Made by a program: the position numbers and the translations under genes. This document shows, piece after piece, positions 45,747 to 54,335 of a stretch of DNA of 64,000 bases. Numbering within the stretch: the first letter of the stretch is position 1; the number at the start of each line of letters is the position of its first letter. The notes under the pieces were generated by a model that did no database searches, had not been told where the DNA came from, and saw only the letters and a list, made by a program, of their open reading frames with translations. This stretch comes from Lutibacter sp. (GTDB lineage Bacteria > Bacteroidota > Bacteroidia > Flavobacteriales > Flavobacteriaceae), in assembly GCA_030683995.1 (NCBI GenBank), contig JAUXPH010000013.1:62001-126000 (forward strand). Reading direction: 5' to 3'.

Positions 45747-45809
45747 AATAACTGCATTTTCTTGTCATTTTAGTAAAACAAAACTACGTCATTACTACTT
45801 CATTTATCA

Positions 45810-45907
45810 TATTTGCTCGGCTATTTGCTATAAAAAATAATCTATTTTGTAATACGCCTTTCAGAAAAAATCACTTTTTAAATTAATGTGGCGTAACTAA
45901 GGCGTAT
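45810..45907. promoter_or_regulatory. Candidate operator repeats upstream of susC
   Basis: GGCGTA occurs twice as direct repeats 11 bases apart (45890-45895, 45901-45906), and its complement TACGCC occurs once (45853-45858). The latter and the second direct copy extend to a perfect 9-base inverted pair, ATACGCCTT (45852-45860) and AAGGCGTAT (45899-45907). TATTTGCT is also repeated 12 bases apart (45810-45817, 45822-45829). Spacing of one helical turn suggests a regulator site. Confidence 0.45.
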
Positions 45908-45975
45908 GCATATTGTATTGAAAAAGCCAAAAACCCAGTAACTTTAACAATTACTTAACATTAAATTTATTTTAA

Positions 45976-48936
45976 ATGAAAACAAAAATAATTTACGCCT
46001 TATTATTCCTTCCTTTCTTAATTTTTGCTCAGGAAAGAACTGTTTCAGGTAAAGTTACTTCATCAGATGGAGTACCTATTCCTTCGGTAAATGTTTTAAT
46101 AAAAAACACCGCCCGAGGAGTTGTGACTGATTTTGACGGAAATTTCAGTATTGCAGCCAGCCAAAATGAAGTGTTGGTATTCAGCTATATTGGGATGAAA
46201 CCTAAAGAAATTGTGGTAGGAACGGCTAACATTATTAATGTTGTGCTTGAAGATAGTGCAGAAAGTTTAGAAGAAGTTGTTGTTATTGGATACGGGTCTG
46301 TCCAAAAAAGTGATTTAACGGGTTCCATCACCAGCATTAAAGCGGAGGATCTTTTGAAACAACCAGCTTTAACTGCCGCACAATCTTTACAAGGTAAAGC
46401 TTCTGGGGTTCAAATTATTAGCTCCGGTGCGCCTGGAAGTTCTCCTGTGGTGCGTATTAGGGGAACTGGTACCGTTTTGGGAGGCCGAAATCCAATTTAC
46501 GTTGTTGACGGAATAATTACAGACAGGATAGACAATATCAACAGTGATGATATTGTGTCTATGGATATCCTAAAAGATGCTTCATCTTTGGCTATTTATG
46601 GAAGCCGTGGCGCAAACGGTGTTATTATGGTGACCACAAAATCGGGTAAAGAAGGTAAAATTAAAATTGATGTTTCCTCTTATTACGGAACAAAAACAGC
46701 GCTAAGTAAAGTAAATATGGCTAATGCAGCATCATTTGCCAACTATTCTAACATCGCTTTTGGATACAATCGTTTCCCGGGAGAACAACAATACAATACC
46801 GATTGGTTTGATGAAATTACCAAAACAGGCAGTGTGGCAAATCATAACATTTCCGTAAGTGGCGGAAATGAAAAAACGACTGCGTTTTTTAGTGCAAACT
46901 TTTATGATGAAGAAGGAATTTTAATCGGTAATGATTACAGAAGGTTAAATTTAAGAAACAAGGTAGATTATAACCTAACTCCTAAATTAAAATTCGGGCA
47001 CAATGTTTCGCTTTCGTTGAATAGAACCACACCCAAACCTTACAGCGCGTTTACAAATGCTTACAAACAATCACCTTTGGTGCCTGTTCGCTATGCGGAT
47101 GGTGCTTACGCAGGAAGATATGGCGTTCCTTTTGATGATAATGGCGCGCAATACAACAATGTTGGAAACCCTGTTTCCCAACTTGATTTAAGTAATGAGC
47201 TTATTAAAAACTTGATTATTCAGGGAAATTTTACGGCTGAATATAAAATTATTGATAAATTAAAATTCAACACCAGTTTTGGGATTGAAAGCGGCTATGG
47301 AAAATCATATAATTTCAACAATAGTCTTGCTGCATTTTTGGCCGGTGACCCTAACCGAGAAACTTCTGATTTTGCTTCAAGCAACTTAAATACATTAACT
47401 TCCAGCAAAAGCGATTTTTACCAATGGGTATATGATGCATTTGTAACCTATGACGACACGTTTGGGGAAGACCATAATTTTAAATTGGTGCTTGGAACAA
47501 CCACAGAAAAAGGCCAAAGCAGCTATTTGCAGGGTTCCAGAAATAATGTTCCCAACAATTCTGATTTATTTTCACTTAACAATGGTGATGCAGGAACTGA
47601 TCTTGCAAGCGGCGGAAATTCTGACCTGAAAACTTTACGGTCTTATTTTGCGAGAATGAGTTACGATTTTAACCATAAATATTTGCTAACTGCCACCATA
47701 AGAAGAGACGGTTCAAGCGTGTTTGCAAACAAAGATAAAAATTGGGGTAATTTCCCGTCTGTTGGTTTGGGATGGGTAATTTCAAAAGAAAGTTTTTTAG
47801 AGAATTCTGAATTTCTGAACAATTTAAAATTTAGGGCAAGCTGGGGTCAGTTAGGAAATCAAAATATTCCATTGAATGTTCTAACTTTTAATTCTGGCCT
47901 TGATTATCCTTTTGGTTCAGGGCAAATTATCAATCCAGGTTCAACCATTACAGCAATCATAGATGATAATGTGAGCTGGGAGGTAACCGAAGAAATTGAT
48001 TTTGGTATTGAATTTGGGTTTCTTAACAATCGACTTTCAGGAGAAATTGATTACTACGACCGATTAAATAAAAATGCCATTTTGCCAATTAGCTTGCCGC
48101 AAGCTTTCGGTGCAAGCGGCGCAACACTTACCCACGCTGGAAAAATCAGAAATAAAGGATTTGAGTTCACCTTGAATTGGAAAGATGAAATTTCTGATAA
48201 ATTTAAGTATAACATTGGCGGTAATATAACCACTAACAAAAATGAATTAGAGGAAATTACCAATCAATTTGCTTTTGAACAAACAGGCGGTTCCATTGAC
48301 AATGGTCAATACACCAAACTGTTAAGAGAAGGGCAACCTGTTGGAAGCTTCTATTTATATGAAGTTTTAGGAATGGATGAGCGCGGCGAGTTTGTGTATA
48401 ATGATGTAAATGATGATAACATTATTGACAGCAAAGACCGTCAGTTTTTTGGTTCTTACCAGCCAGATATGTATTATGGAATTAATCTTGGCTTTACTTA
48501 CGCCAATTGGGATTTTAACGCCGACGGATATGGAAATGCCGGAAGTAAAGTATATAACGGTAAAAAAGCACAACGATTTGGTGGCGAAAACATAGAACAA
48601 AGTGTTGCCGACAATATTTTTTCTGCAACAAATACCCAAAATCAACATCCGGCGCCTTCAAATGAAGTACCACTTTCTTCGACCTACTTTTTAGAAAGTG
48701 GCGACTTTTTCAGAATAAATAATATTTCACTGGGCTATACATTCCCTAAAATATTGGAAGGAATTCAGAAAATAAGAATCTATGGCTTGGCACAAAATCC
48801 TTTCATCTTCAAAAGTTTTTCAGGATTTACGCCTGAATTGCCAGGCAATGGAGATCCTTTAGGAACAACGGGAATTGAGTTAAATGCCTATCCTTCTGTT
48901 TCCTCTTATTTATTCGGTATTAATATTAATTTTTAA
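45976..48936 (+). CDS. SusC/RagA family TonB-dependent transporter
   Basis: This outer-membrane importer of 986 residues takes up oligosaccharides with its SusD partner. It has a signal peptide (ending IFAQ), a CarboxypepD-like domain (20-95; VSGKVTSSDGVPIPSVNVLIKNT is its opening), the SusC signature EEVVVIGYGSVQKSDLTG near 105, the plug (DILKDASSLAIYGSRGANGV) and a barrel ending in GININF. Family-typical throughout. SusD follows after 12 bases. Confidence 0.95.
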   Translation: MKTKIIYALLFLPFLIFAQERTVSGKVTSSDGVPIPSVNVLIKNTARGVVTDFDGNFSIAASQNEVLVFSYIGMKPKEIVVGTANIINVVLEDSAESLEEVVVIGYGSVQKSDLTGSITSIKAEDLLKQPALTAAQSLQGKASGVQIISSGAPGSSPVVRIRGTGTVLGGRNPIYVVDGIITDRIDNINSDDIVSMDILKDASSLAIYGSRGANGVIMVTTKSGKEGKIKIDVSSYYGTKTALSKVNMANAASFANYSNIAFGYNRFPGEQQYNTDWFDEITKTGSVANHNISVSGGNEKTTAFFSANFYDEEGILIGNDYRRLNLRNKVDYNLTPKLKFGHNVSLSLNRTTPKPYSAFTNAYKQSPLVPVRYADGAYAGRYGVPFDDNGAQYNNVGNPVSQLDLSNELIKNLIIQGNFTAEYKIIDKLKFNTSFGIESGYGKSYNFNNSLAAFLAGDPNRETSDFASSNLNTLTSSKSDFYQWVYDAFVTYDDTFGEDHNFKLVLGTTTEKGQSSYLQGSRNNVPNNSDLFSLNNGDAGTDLASGGNSDLKTLRSYFARMSYDFNHKYLLTATIRRDGSSVFANKDKNWGNFPSVGLGWVISKESFLENSEFLNNLKFRASWGQLGNQNIPLNVLTFNSGLDYPFGSGQIINPGSTITAIIDDNVSWEVTEEIDFGIEFGFLNNRLSGEIDYYDRLNKNAILPISLPQAFGASGATLTHAGKIRNKGFEFTLNWKDEISDKFKYNIGGNITTNKNELEEITNQFAFEQTGGSIDNGQYTKLLREGQPVGSFYLYEVLGMDERGEFVYNDVNDDNIIDSKDRQFFGSYQPDMYYGINLGFTYANWDFNADGYGNAGSKVYNGKKAQRFGGENIEQSVADNIFSATNTQNQHPAPSNEVPLSSTYFLESGDFFRINNISLGYTFPKILEGIQKIRIYGLAQNPFIFKSFSGFTPELPGNGDPLGTTGIELNAYPSVSSYLFGININF

Positions 48937-48948
48937 ACTTCAGGCTTT

Positions 48949-50406
48949 ATGAAAAAAAATAAAAATATAGCAATTATAAGTTTGATGCTTTTAGCGTTCT
49001 TATCTTGTAATGACGAAAAGTTTCTCGATGTAAATCCCTCAACAGAAACTCCCGAACAGGCTTTATCAAGCCCAACTGCAGCAACTGAATTGGTGAACGC
49101 GGTTTATAATAAATTTTTGAATTGGAACCAGAGTTCCTTTGCATGGAATGGCGTAAGCAGCATGACTTCCGATGATGCCGATAAAGGCAGCGATCCCGGA
49201 GACACAGGCGGCGATAAAGACCTTATGGACGCGCTCAGCTTTTCTCCAACATCTTTATCTTTTAATGAAGTTTGGGAAGCAAATTACCAAGGAATTGCAA
49301 GAGCAAACCAAGCCCTTAAATTTCTGTCTGGTTTAGACATTGATGAAACCCTTAAAAAAAGACTGATTGGGGAAAGCAAATTTTTAAGATCTATATTTTA
49401 TTTTAGATTGGCTCAAATGTTTGGAGGCGTTCCTTTAATTAAAAGTGTGCCTAATATTCAAAACCAAGATGATATCAAAGCGGCCAACACAAGAGCTACC
49501 AGAAAGGAAATTTATGAATTTATAATTACTGACTTAACCGAAGCTGCAGCAGACTTACCAACGCAATATGGCGGAGCAGATCTTGGAAGGGCTACCAAAG
49601 GAGCGGCTTTAACTTTATTGGCTAAAGTGCATATGTATAATTTAGAAGACGCAGGCCGCTGGCAAAAAGTTAAAGATTTAACCACCCAGGTAATGGGTTT
49701 AGGCTATAACTTAACAACCAATTATGAGGACATTTGGAAAGAAATTGGAGAAAATAACATTGAGTCTATATTTGAAATTCAGGCAAGAGGCGAAACGCCC
49801 AACAAAGGTGTCGAAGGCTATTTTGTGAGTCAAGGTGCCCGTGGTGCCGGTGGCTGGGGCTGGGGATTCAATACACCAACTCAAGATTTAGCGAATGCTT
49901 ATGAAGCAAATGATACCCGCAGAGATGCTACCATTATTTTTAGGGGAGAAACTTTGTGGGATGGACTTTTGGTTCCAAATACAGTTTCAAACCCCATGTA
50001 CAACCAGAAAGCATATGTGAGCAAAACTGCAGAAACTTTTAATGGAAATGACTGGGAATCAAACAAAAATGTCCGTATTTTAAGATATGCCGAAGTGCTG
50101 TTAATGAATGCCGAAGCCTGCATAGAAGTTGGTGGTGACGCTGCAACACCTCTAAACAGGGTAAGACATAGAGCCGGTTTAGTAAATGCGTCGGCAGTTA
50201 ATAAAGCGGCTGTTTGGAAAGAACGCAGGGTTGAACTTGCTTTTGAACATGATCGCTATTTCGATTTGGTGCGTCAGGGAAGAGCCGGCGTGGTTCTAAG
50301 GGCCCACGGCAAAAATTTTGTTGACGGCAAACATGAATTATTTCCAATTCCACAAGCTCAAATTGATTTAAGCGGCGGATTGTTGATCCAAAACCCAGGA
50401 TACTAA
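48949..50406 (+). CDS. SusD/RagB family surface glycan-binding lipoprotein
   Basis: This 485-residue lipoprotein (lipid-bearing Cys20, followed by NDEK, an acidic surface-export signal) has the SusD fold: helical TPR-like repeats with the conserved RFYRFR-type segment LRSIFYFRLAQMFGGVPL, the AKVHMYNLEDAG segment, and the C-terminal ERRVELAFEHDRYFDLVRQG motif. It caps the SusC channel and delivers the glycan. It lies 12 bases after susC and is followed by a long hairpin before the first enzyme gene. Confidence 0.95.
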   Translation: MKKNKNIAIISLMLLAFLSCNDEKFLDVNPSTETPEQALSSPTAATELVNAVYNKFLNWNQSSFAWNGVSSMTSDDADKGSDPGDTGGDKDLMDALSFSPTSLSFNEVWEANYQGIARANQALKFLSGLDIDETLKKRLIGESKFLRSIFYFRLAQMFGGVPLIKSVPNIQNQDDIKAANTRATRKEIYEFIITDLTEAAADLPTQYGGADLGRATKGAALTLLAKVHMYNLEDAGRWQKVKDLTTQVMGLGYNLTTNYEDIWKEIGENNIESIFEIQARGETPNKGVEGYFVSQGARGAGGWGWGFNTPTQDLANAYEANDTRRDATIIFRGETLWDGLLVPNTVSNPMYNQKAYVSKTAETFNGNDWESNKNVRILRYAEVLLMNAEACIEVGGDAATPLNRVRHRAGLVNASAVNKAAVWKERRVELAFEHDRYFDLVRQGRAGVVLRAHGKNFVDGKHELFPIPQAQIDLSGGLLIQNPGY

Positions 50407-50415
50407 TAAAATAAC

Positions 50416-50492
50416 CAAAAGACTTTTTGCACAGTTGCGAGAAGAAGTATTTTAAATCTGATTGTGTCAGATTATGCGCAAGAGGTCTTTTG
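50416..50492 (+). promoter_or_regulatory. Long RNA hairpin between susD and the GH144-like gene
   Basis: A 17-base arm (50416-50432) pairs with 50476-50492 at 16 of 17 positions (two U-G wobbles, one A-C mismatch). Within the loop AATCTGA (50455-50461) pairs perfectly with TCAGATT (50467-50473). It begins ten bases after the susD stop. The run of T that follows is weak, so it may be a processing or stability element rather than a full terminator. Confidence 0.6.
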
Positions 50493-50547
50493 ATTTTAAA
50501 AATTTGATTTTATAAGGGTTTATTCCTTTTATTGACTTTAATAAATT

Positions 50548-51903
50548 ATGAAACAATTATCCCGCATATTTACATTAATGGCTTGTTGCTTATTGTTCAC
50601 CTCTTTACATTCATGTTCCGGAGGTGAAAATAACAGCACAAATCCACCCGACCCATTACCCCAACAACTCACTGATACCGAGTTGATGGATTTGGTGCAA
50701 AAAAATACCTTCAAGTATTTCTGGGATTTTGCGCATCCTGTGAGCGGTTTGGCTTTGGAGCGTTCAAATTTAGAAGCTTACGGAGGTGAAGCTGCCAACA
50801 TTGTCACCACCGGCGGAAGCGGTTTTGGCGTTATGGCCATTGTTGTGGGCGTTGAAAGAAACTATATTACCAGAGATCAGGCCATTGAACGTTTGCACAA
50901 AATAACGGATTTTCTGTTAAAAGCCGATCGTTTTCACGGCGCTTTTCCGCATTGGTATTATGGGGACACGGGAAAAGTAAGACCTTTTTTCTCAACGGAT
51001 AACGGCGGAGATATTGTTGAAACATCGTTTTTGATTCAGGGTTTATTAACTGCTCGGCAGTATTTTAACAAAGACAATGCGCTAGAAAATTCGCTTCGGG
51101 CAAAAATAAACCAACTTTGGAATGAAGTGGAATGGGATTGGTACACCAACAACAAAGATGTATTGACCTGGCATTGGTCGCCAAATTTTGGCTGGGCCAT
51201 AAATCACGAAATAAAAGGCTATAATGAATCGCTTATCACTTATGTGCTGGCTGCCTCATCAACAAGCCATCCCATTAATCAATCTGTTTATCATAATGGC
51301 TGGACTTCAGGCAATGATTTCGCCAACGGAAATGTTTATTATCAGAAATGGAAACTAAAATTAGGTCCTGAATTGGGTGGCCCGTTATTTTTTGCGCATT
51401 ATTCCTTTTTAGGGTTGGATCCTAGAAATTTAGTGGATAAATATGCCAATTATTGGGAACAAAATGTGAATCATACGCTCGTAAACCGGGAATATTGCGT
51501 TAAAAACCCGAAGCAATTTATTGGATACAGCGCAGGAAGCTGGGGATTAACGGCGAGTGACAATAAAAATGGGTATTCGGCACACAGTCCAACCAACGAT
51601 TTAGGGGTTATTTCTCCAACGGCGGCATTGTCGTCATTTCCTTATACGCCAGAATATTCTATGCAGGCAATGCGAAATTTTTATTACAATTTCAATGGAA
51701 AGTTATGGGGAAAATATGGATTTTACGACGCTTTTAACCAAACGGGAAATTGGTACGCCACCAATTATCTGGCCATTGACCAAGGCCCGATTATTATTAT
51801 GATTGAAAACCACCGCACCGGATTGCTTTGGAATTTATTTATGTCGAGCCCGGAAGTGAAGGAAGGATTAAAAAAACTGGAGTTTACAAGTCCGCATTTT
51901 TAA
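50548..51903 (+). CDS. GH144-like glucanase lipoprotein
   Basis: The 451-residue lipoprotein (Cys23 in LHSCSGGEN) has the (alpha/alpha)6-barrel pattern of the glucoamylase-like family now called GH144: TFKYFWDFAHPVSGLALERS, TGGSGFGVMAIVVGVERNYI, FHGAFPHWYYGDTGKVRPF and ISPTAALSSFPYTPEYS. Characterised GH144 enzymes cleave beta-1,2-glucan, but I cannot prove activity here. The lipid anchor and PUL position suggest it works on or under the cell surface. It comes before the GH3 gene by 94 bases. Confidence 0.78.
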   Translation: MKQLSRIFTLMACCLLFTSLHSCSGGENNSTNPPDPLPQQLTDTELMDLVQKNTFKYFWDFAHPVSGLALERSNLEAYGGEAANIVTTGGSGFGVMAIVVGVERNYITRDQAIERLHKITDFLLKADRFHGAFPHWYYGDTGKVRPFFSTDNGGDIVETSFLIQGLLTARQYFNKDNALENSLRAKINQLWNEVEWDWYTNNKDVLTWHWSPNFGWAINHEIKGYNESLITYVLAASSTSHPINQSVYHNGWTSGNDFANGNVYYQKWKLKLGPELGGPLFFAHYSFLGLDPRNLVDKYANYWEQNVNHTLVNREYCVKNPKQFIGYSAGSWGLTASDNKNGYSAHSPTNDLGVISPTAALSSFPYTPEYSMQAMRNFYYNFNGKLWGKYGFYDAFNQTGNWYATNYLAIDQGPIIIMIENHRTGLLWNLFMSSPEVKEGLKKLEFTSPHF

Positions 51904-51997
51904 TAAAAAAACCAGCGATTAAATGCGTTAAAATAAAACTGATGCTGAAAATGACCATTATTTGTCAAATTAATTCGGTTTAAAAATTTAAAATAAT

Positions 51998-54271
51998 ATG
52001 AAAATTAAACAATTTATTATTCCCTTTTTCATCATCCTGTTTGGCTTTTCAAGCTGTACAGAAAAGTCAACTGTTGCAAAAAAGGATTTAAGCAGCACTG
52101 ATGAAACTAAATCTGATGCTAAAATGGAATCTTTTTTAGACAGTTTGACTAAAATTATGACCCTTGAAGAAAAAATTGGGCAGCTGACACTTATGTCCAC
52201 CGATTGGGAAAAAACAGGTCCAACCATCAATGAAAATTATAAAAATTTAATCAAAGAAGGAAAAGTTGGCAATATTTTCAATGCCTATTCCGTAAAATTC
52301 ACCAGAGAATTACAACAGCTTGCCATTGAAAATACACGCCTTGGCATTCCGCTATTGTTTGGCTATGATGTGATTCACGGACACCGCACTATATTTCCAA
52401 TTTCGTTGGGCGAATCCGCCAGTTGGGATCTAAAAGCGATTGAAAACGGTGCGCGAATTGCGGCTACGGAAGCTTCCGCAGAAGGTGTTCATTGGACTTT
52501 TGCGCCAATGGTTGATATTTCAAGAGATGCGCGTTGGGGAAGGGTTTCAGAAGGATCTGGAGAAGATGTTTATTTGGGTTCAGAAATAGCAAAAGCAAGA
52601 GTTAGGGGTTTTCAGGGAGACGATTTATTTGCCACAAACACCATTTTAGCCTGCGCAAAGCATTATGCCGCTTATGGCGCTCCAATTGCCGGAAGGGATT
52701 ACAATACGGTTGATATGTCGGATCGGGAATTAAGAACCACGTATTTACCGCCTTTTAAAGCGGCTGTTGATGCTGGAGTTACCACTTTTATGACTGCTTT
52801 TAACGACGTAAGTGGCGTTCCCGCAAGCGGAAACAAATACTTGCTAACGGATATTTTAAGAGAAGAATGGGGTTTTGAAGGATTTGTGGTCACAGATTAT
52901 ACATCCATCAATGAAATGGTTCCGCACGGCGTTGCAAAGGACAACAAACAAGCTGCCGAAATTGCCATCAATGCCGGTGTAGATATGGATATGCAAGGCG
53001 GCTCTTATCTGGATTATTTAAAAGAACTTATTGCCGACGGGAAAGTGACTGAACAACAGGTGACAACTGCAGCCAGAAGAATTCTGGCGTTAAAATATAA
53101 ACTGGGTTTGTTTTCAGATCCTTACAGATACTGCGATGAAATCAGGGAAAAGGAATTGCTAATGACTCCAGAACACCTTGAGGCAGCCAGAGATATGGCA
53201 AGAAAATCGGCTGTATTATTAAAAAACAGCAACCAAACGCTTCCGCTCTCCAAAGATAAAAAAATTGCGTTGATTGGCCCGTTGGCCAATGACAAATACA
53301 ATATTATAGGATCTTGGACCGCAGCAGGCGACCGTTACACAAAACCGGTCACCGTTTTGGAAGGCTTCAAGGAAAAAATTTCAAATCAGGCCAATTTATT
53401 TTTTACGCAAGGATGCGAAATAAATTCTGACAACACTTCCGATTTTCAAAATGCGATAAACATCGCCAAAAAAGCGGATGTTGTGGTGATGGTTATGGGA
53501 GAATCCGAAGGATTGTCGGGTGAAGCCGCGAGCCGGACAAATCTAGATTTACCTGGAAATCAAAAAGAATTGTTGAAAGCCATCAAAAAATTAGGCAAAC
53601 CTATTGTATTGGTTTTAATGAACGGAAGGCCTTTAACGCTGGAATGGGAAAATGAAAATATGGATGCCATTTTAGAAACTTGGTTTCCCGGAACAATGGG
53701 CGGTTACGCCATTGCCGATTTAATTTTTGGCGATGCAAACCCTTCAGGAAAGTTAACCATGACCTTCCCAAGAAATGTTGGACAAATCCCTATTTATTAC
53801 AATGTAAAAAATACAGGAAGACCTTATGAAGCAGATGGTCCTGAACAAAGATACCGTTCAAGATACCTTGATGTTGCCAATTCTCCGCTTTATCCTTTTG
53901 GCTATGGCTTGAGTTACACCACTTTTAAATATTCAAATTTCGCCATTGACAAAAAAACCTATGCATTTAAAGAGAAAATTAACATTAGTGTTACGGTCAA
54001 AAATACCGGCTCTTTTAAAGGCGAAGAAGTGGTGCAACTTTATATGAGGGACATGGTAGCGAGTGTTACGCTGCCTTTAAAAGAACTTAAACGTTTTGAA
54101 AAAGTGATGCTGGAACCCAATGAATCCAAAAAAATAACCTTCACGCTAACTTCTGATGATCTTGCATTTTACACACAAGATATGAGCTTTAAAGCCGAAG
54201 CAGGTGAATTTAAACTTTTTGTGGGAACCAATAGTGAAGAGTTGCTTGAAACAAATTTTACGCTGAAATAA
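51998..54271 (+). CDS. GH3 family beta-glucosidase, lipoprotein
   Basis: The 757-residue enzyme has a lipoprotein signal (Cys20 in FSSCTEKS), a GH3 N-terminal barrel with the nucleophile Asp300 in GFVVTDYTS, a GH3 C-terminal domain (GESEGLSGEAASRTNL) and an Fn3-like domain near 660-755. This is the BglX layout. GH3 enzymes release glucose from beta-linked gluco-oligosaccharides, here probably the products of the GH144-like enzyme. The signal peptide suggests it acts in the periplasm or as an outer-membrane lipoprotein. Confidence 0.92.
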   Translation: MKIKQFIIPFFIILFGFSSCTEKSTVAKKDLSSTDETKSDAKMESFLDSLTKIMTLEEKIGQLTLMSTDWEKTGPTINENYKNLIKEGKVGNIFNAYSVKFTRELQQLAIENTRLGIPLLFGYDVIHGHRTIFPISLGESASWDLKAIENGARIAATEASAEGVHWTFAPMVDISRDARWGRVSEGSGEDVYLGSEIAKARVRGFQGDDLFATNTILACAKHYAAYGAPIAGRDYNTVDMSDRELRTTYLPPFKAAVDAGVTTFMTAFNDVSGVPASGNKYLLTDILREEWGFEGFVVTDYTSINEMVPHGVAKDNKQAAEIAINAGVDMDMQGGSYLDYLKELIADGKVTEQQVTTAARRILALKYKLGLFSDPYRYCDEIREKELLMTPEHLEAARDMARKSAVLLKNSNQTLPLSKDKKIALIGPLANDKYNIIGSWTAAGDRYTKPVTVLEGFKEKISNQANLFFTQGCEINSDNTSDFQNAINIAKKADVVVMVMGESEGLSGEAASRTNLDLPGNQKELLKAIKKLGKPIVLVLMNGRPLTLEWENENMDAILETWFPGTMGGYAIADLIFGDANPSGKLTMTFPRNVGQIPIYYNVKNTGRPYEADGPEQRYRSRYLDVANSPLYPFGYGLSYTTFKYSNFAIDKKTYAFKEKINISVTVKNTGSFKGEEVVQLYMRDMVASVTLPLKELKRFEKVMLEPNESKKITFTLTSDDLAFYTQDMSFKAEAGEFKLFVGTNSEELLETNFTLK

Positions 54272-54335
54272 AATTATTAATTAATTGAAATCAAATCCAA
54301 AATAGCAGTTTTAACGATAACAAAAACCGAATTTT

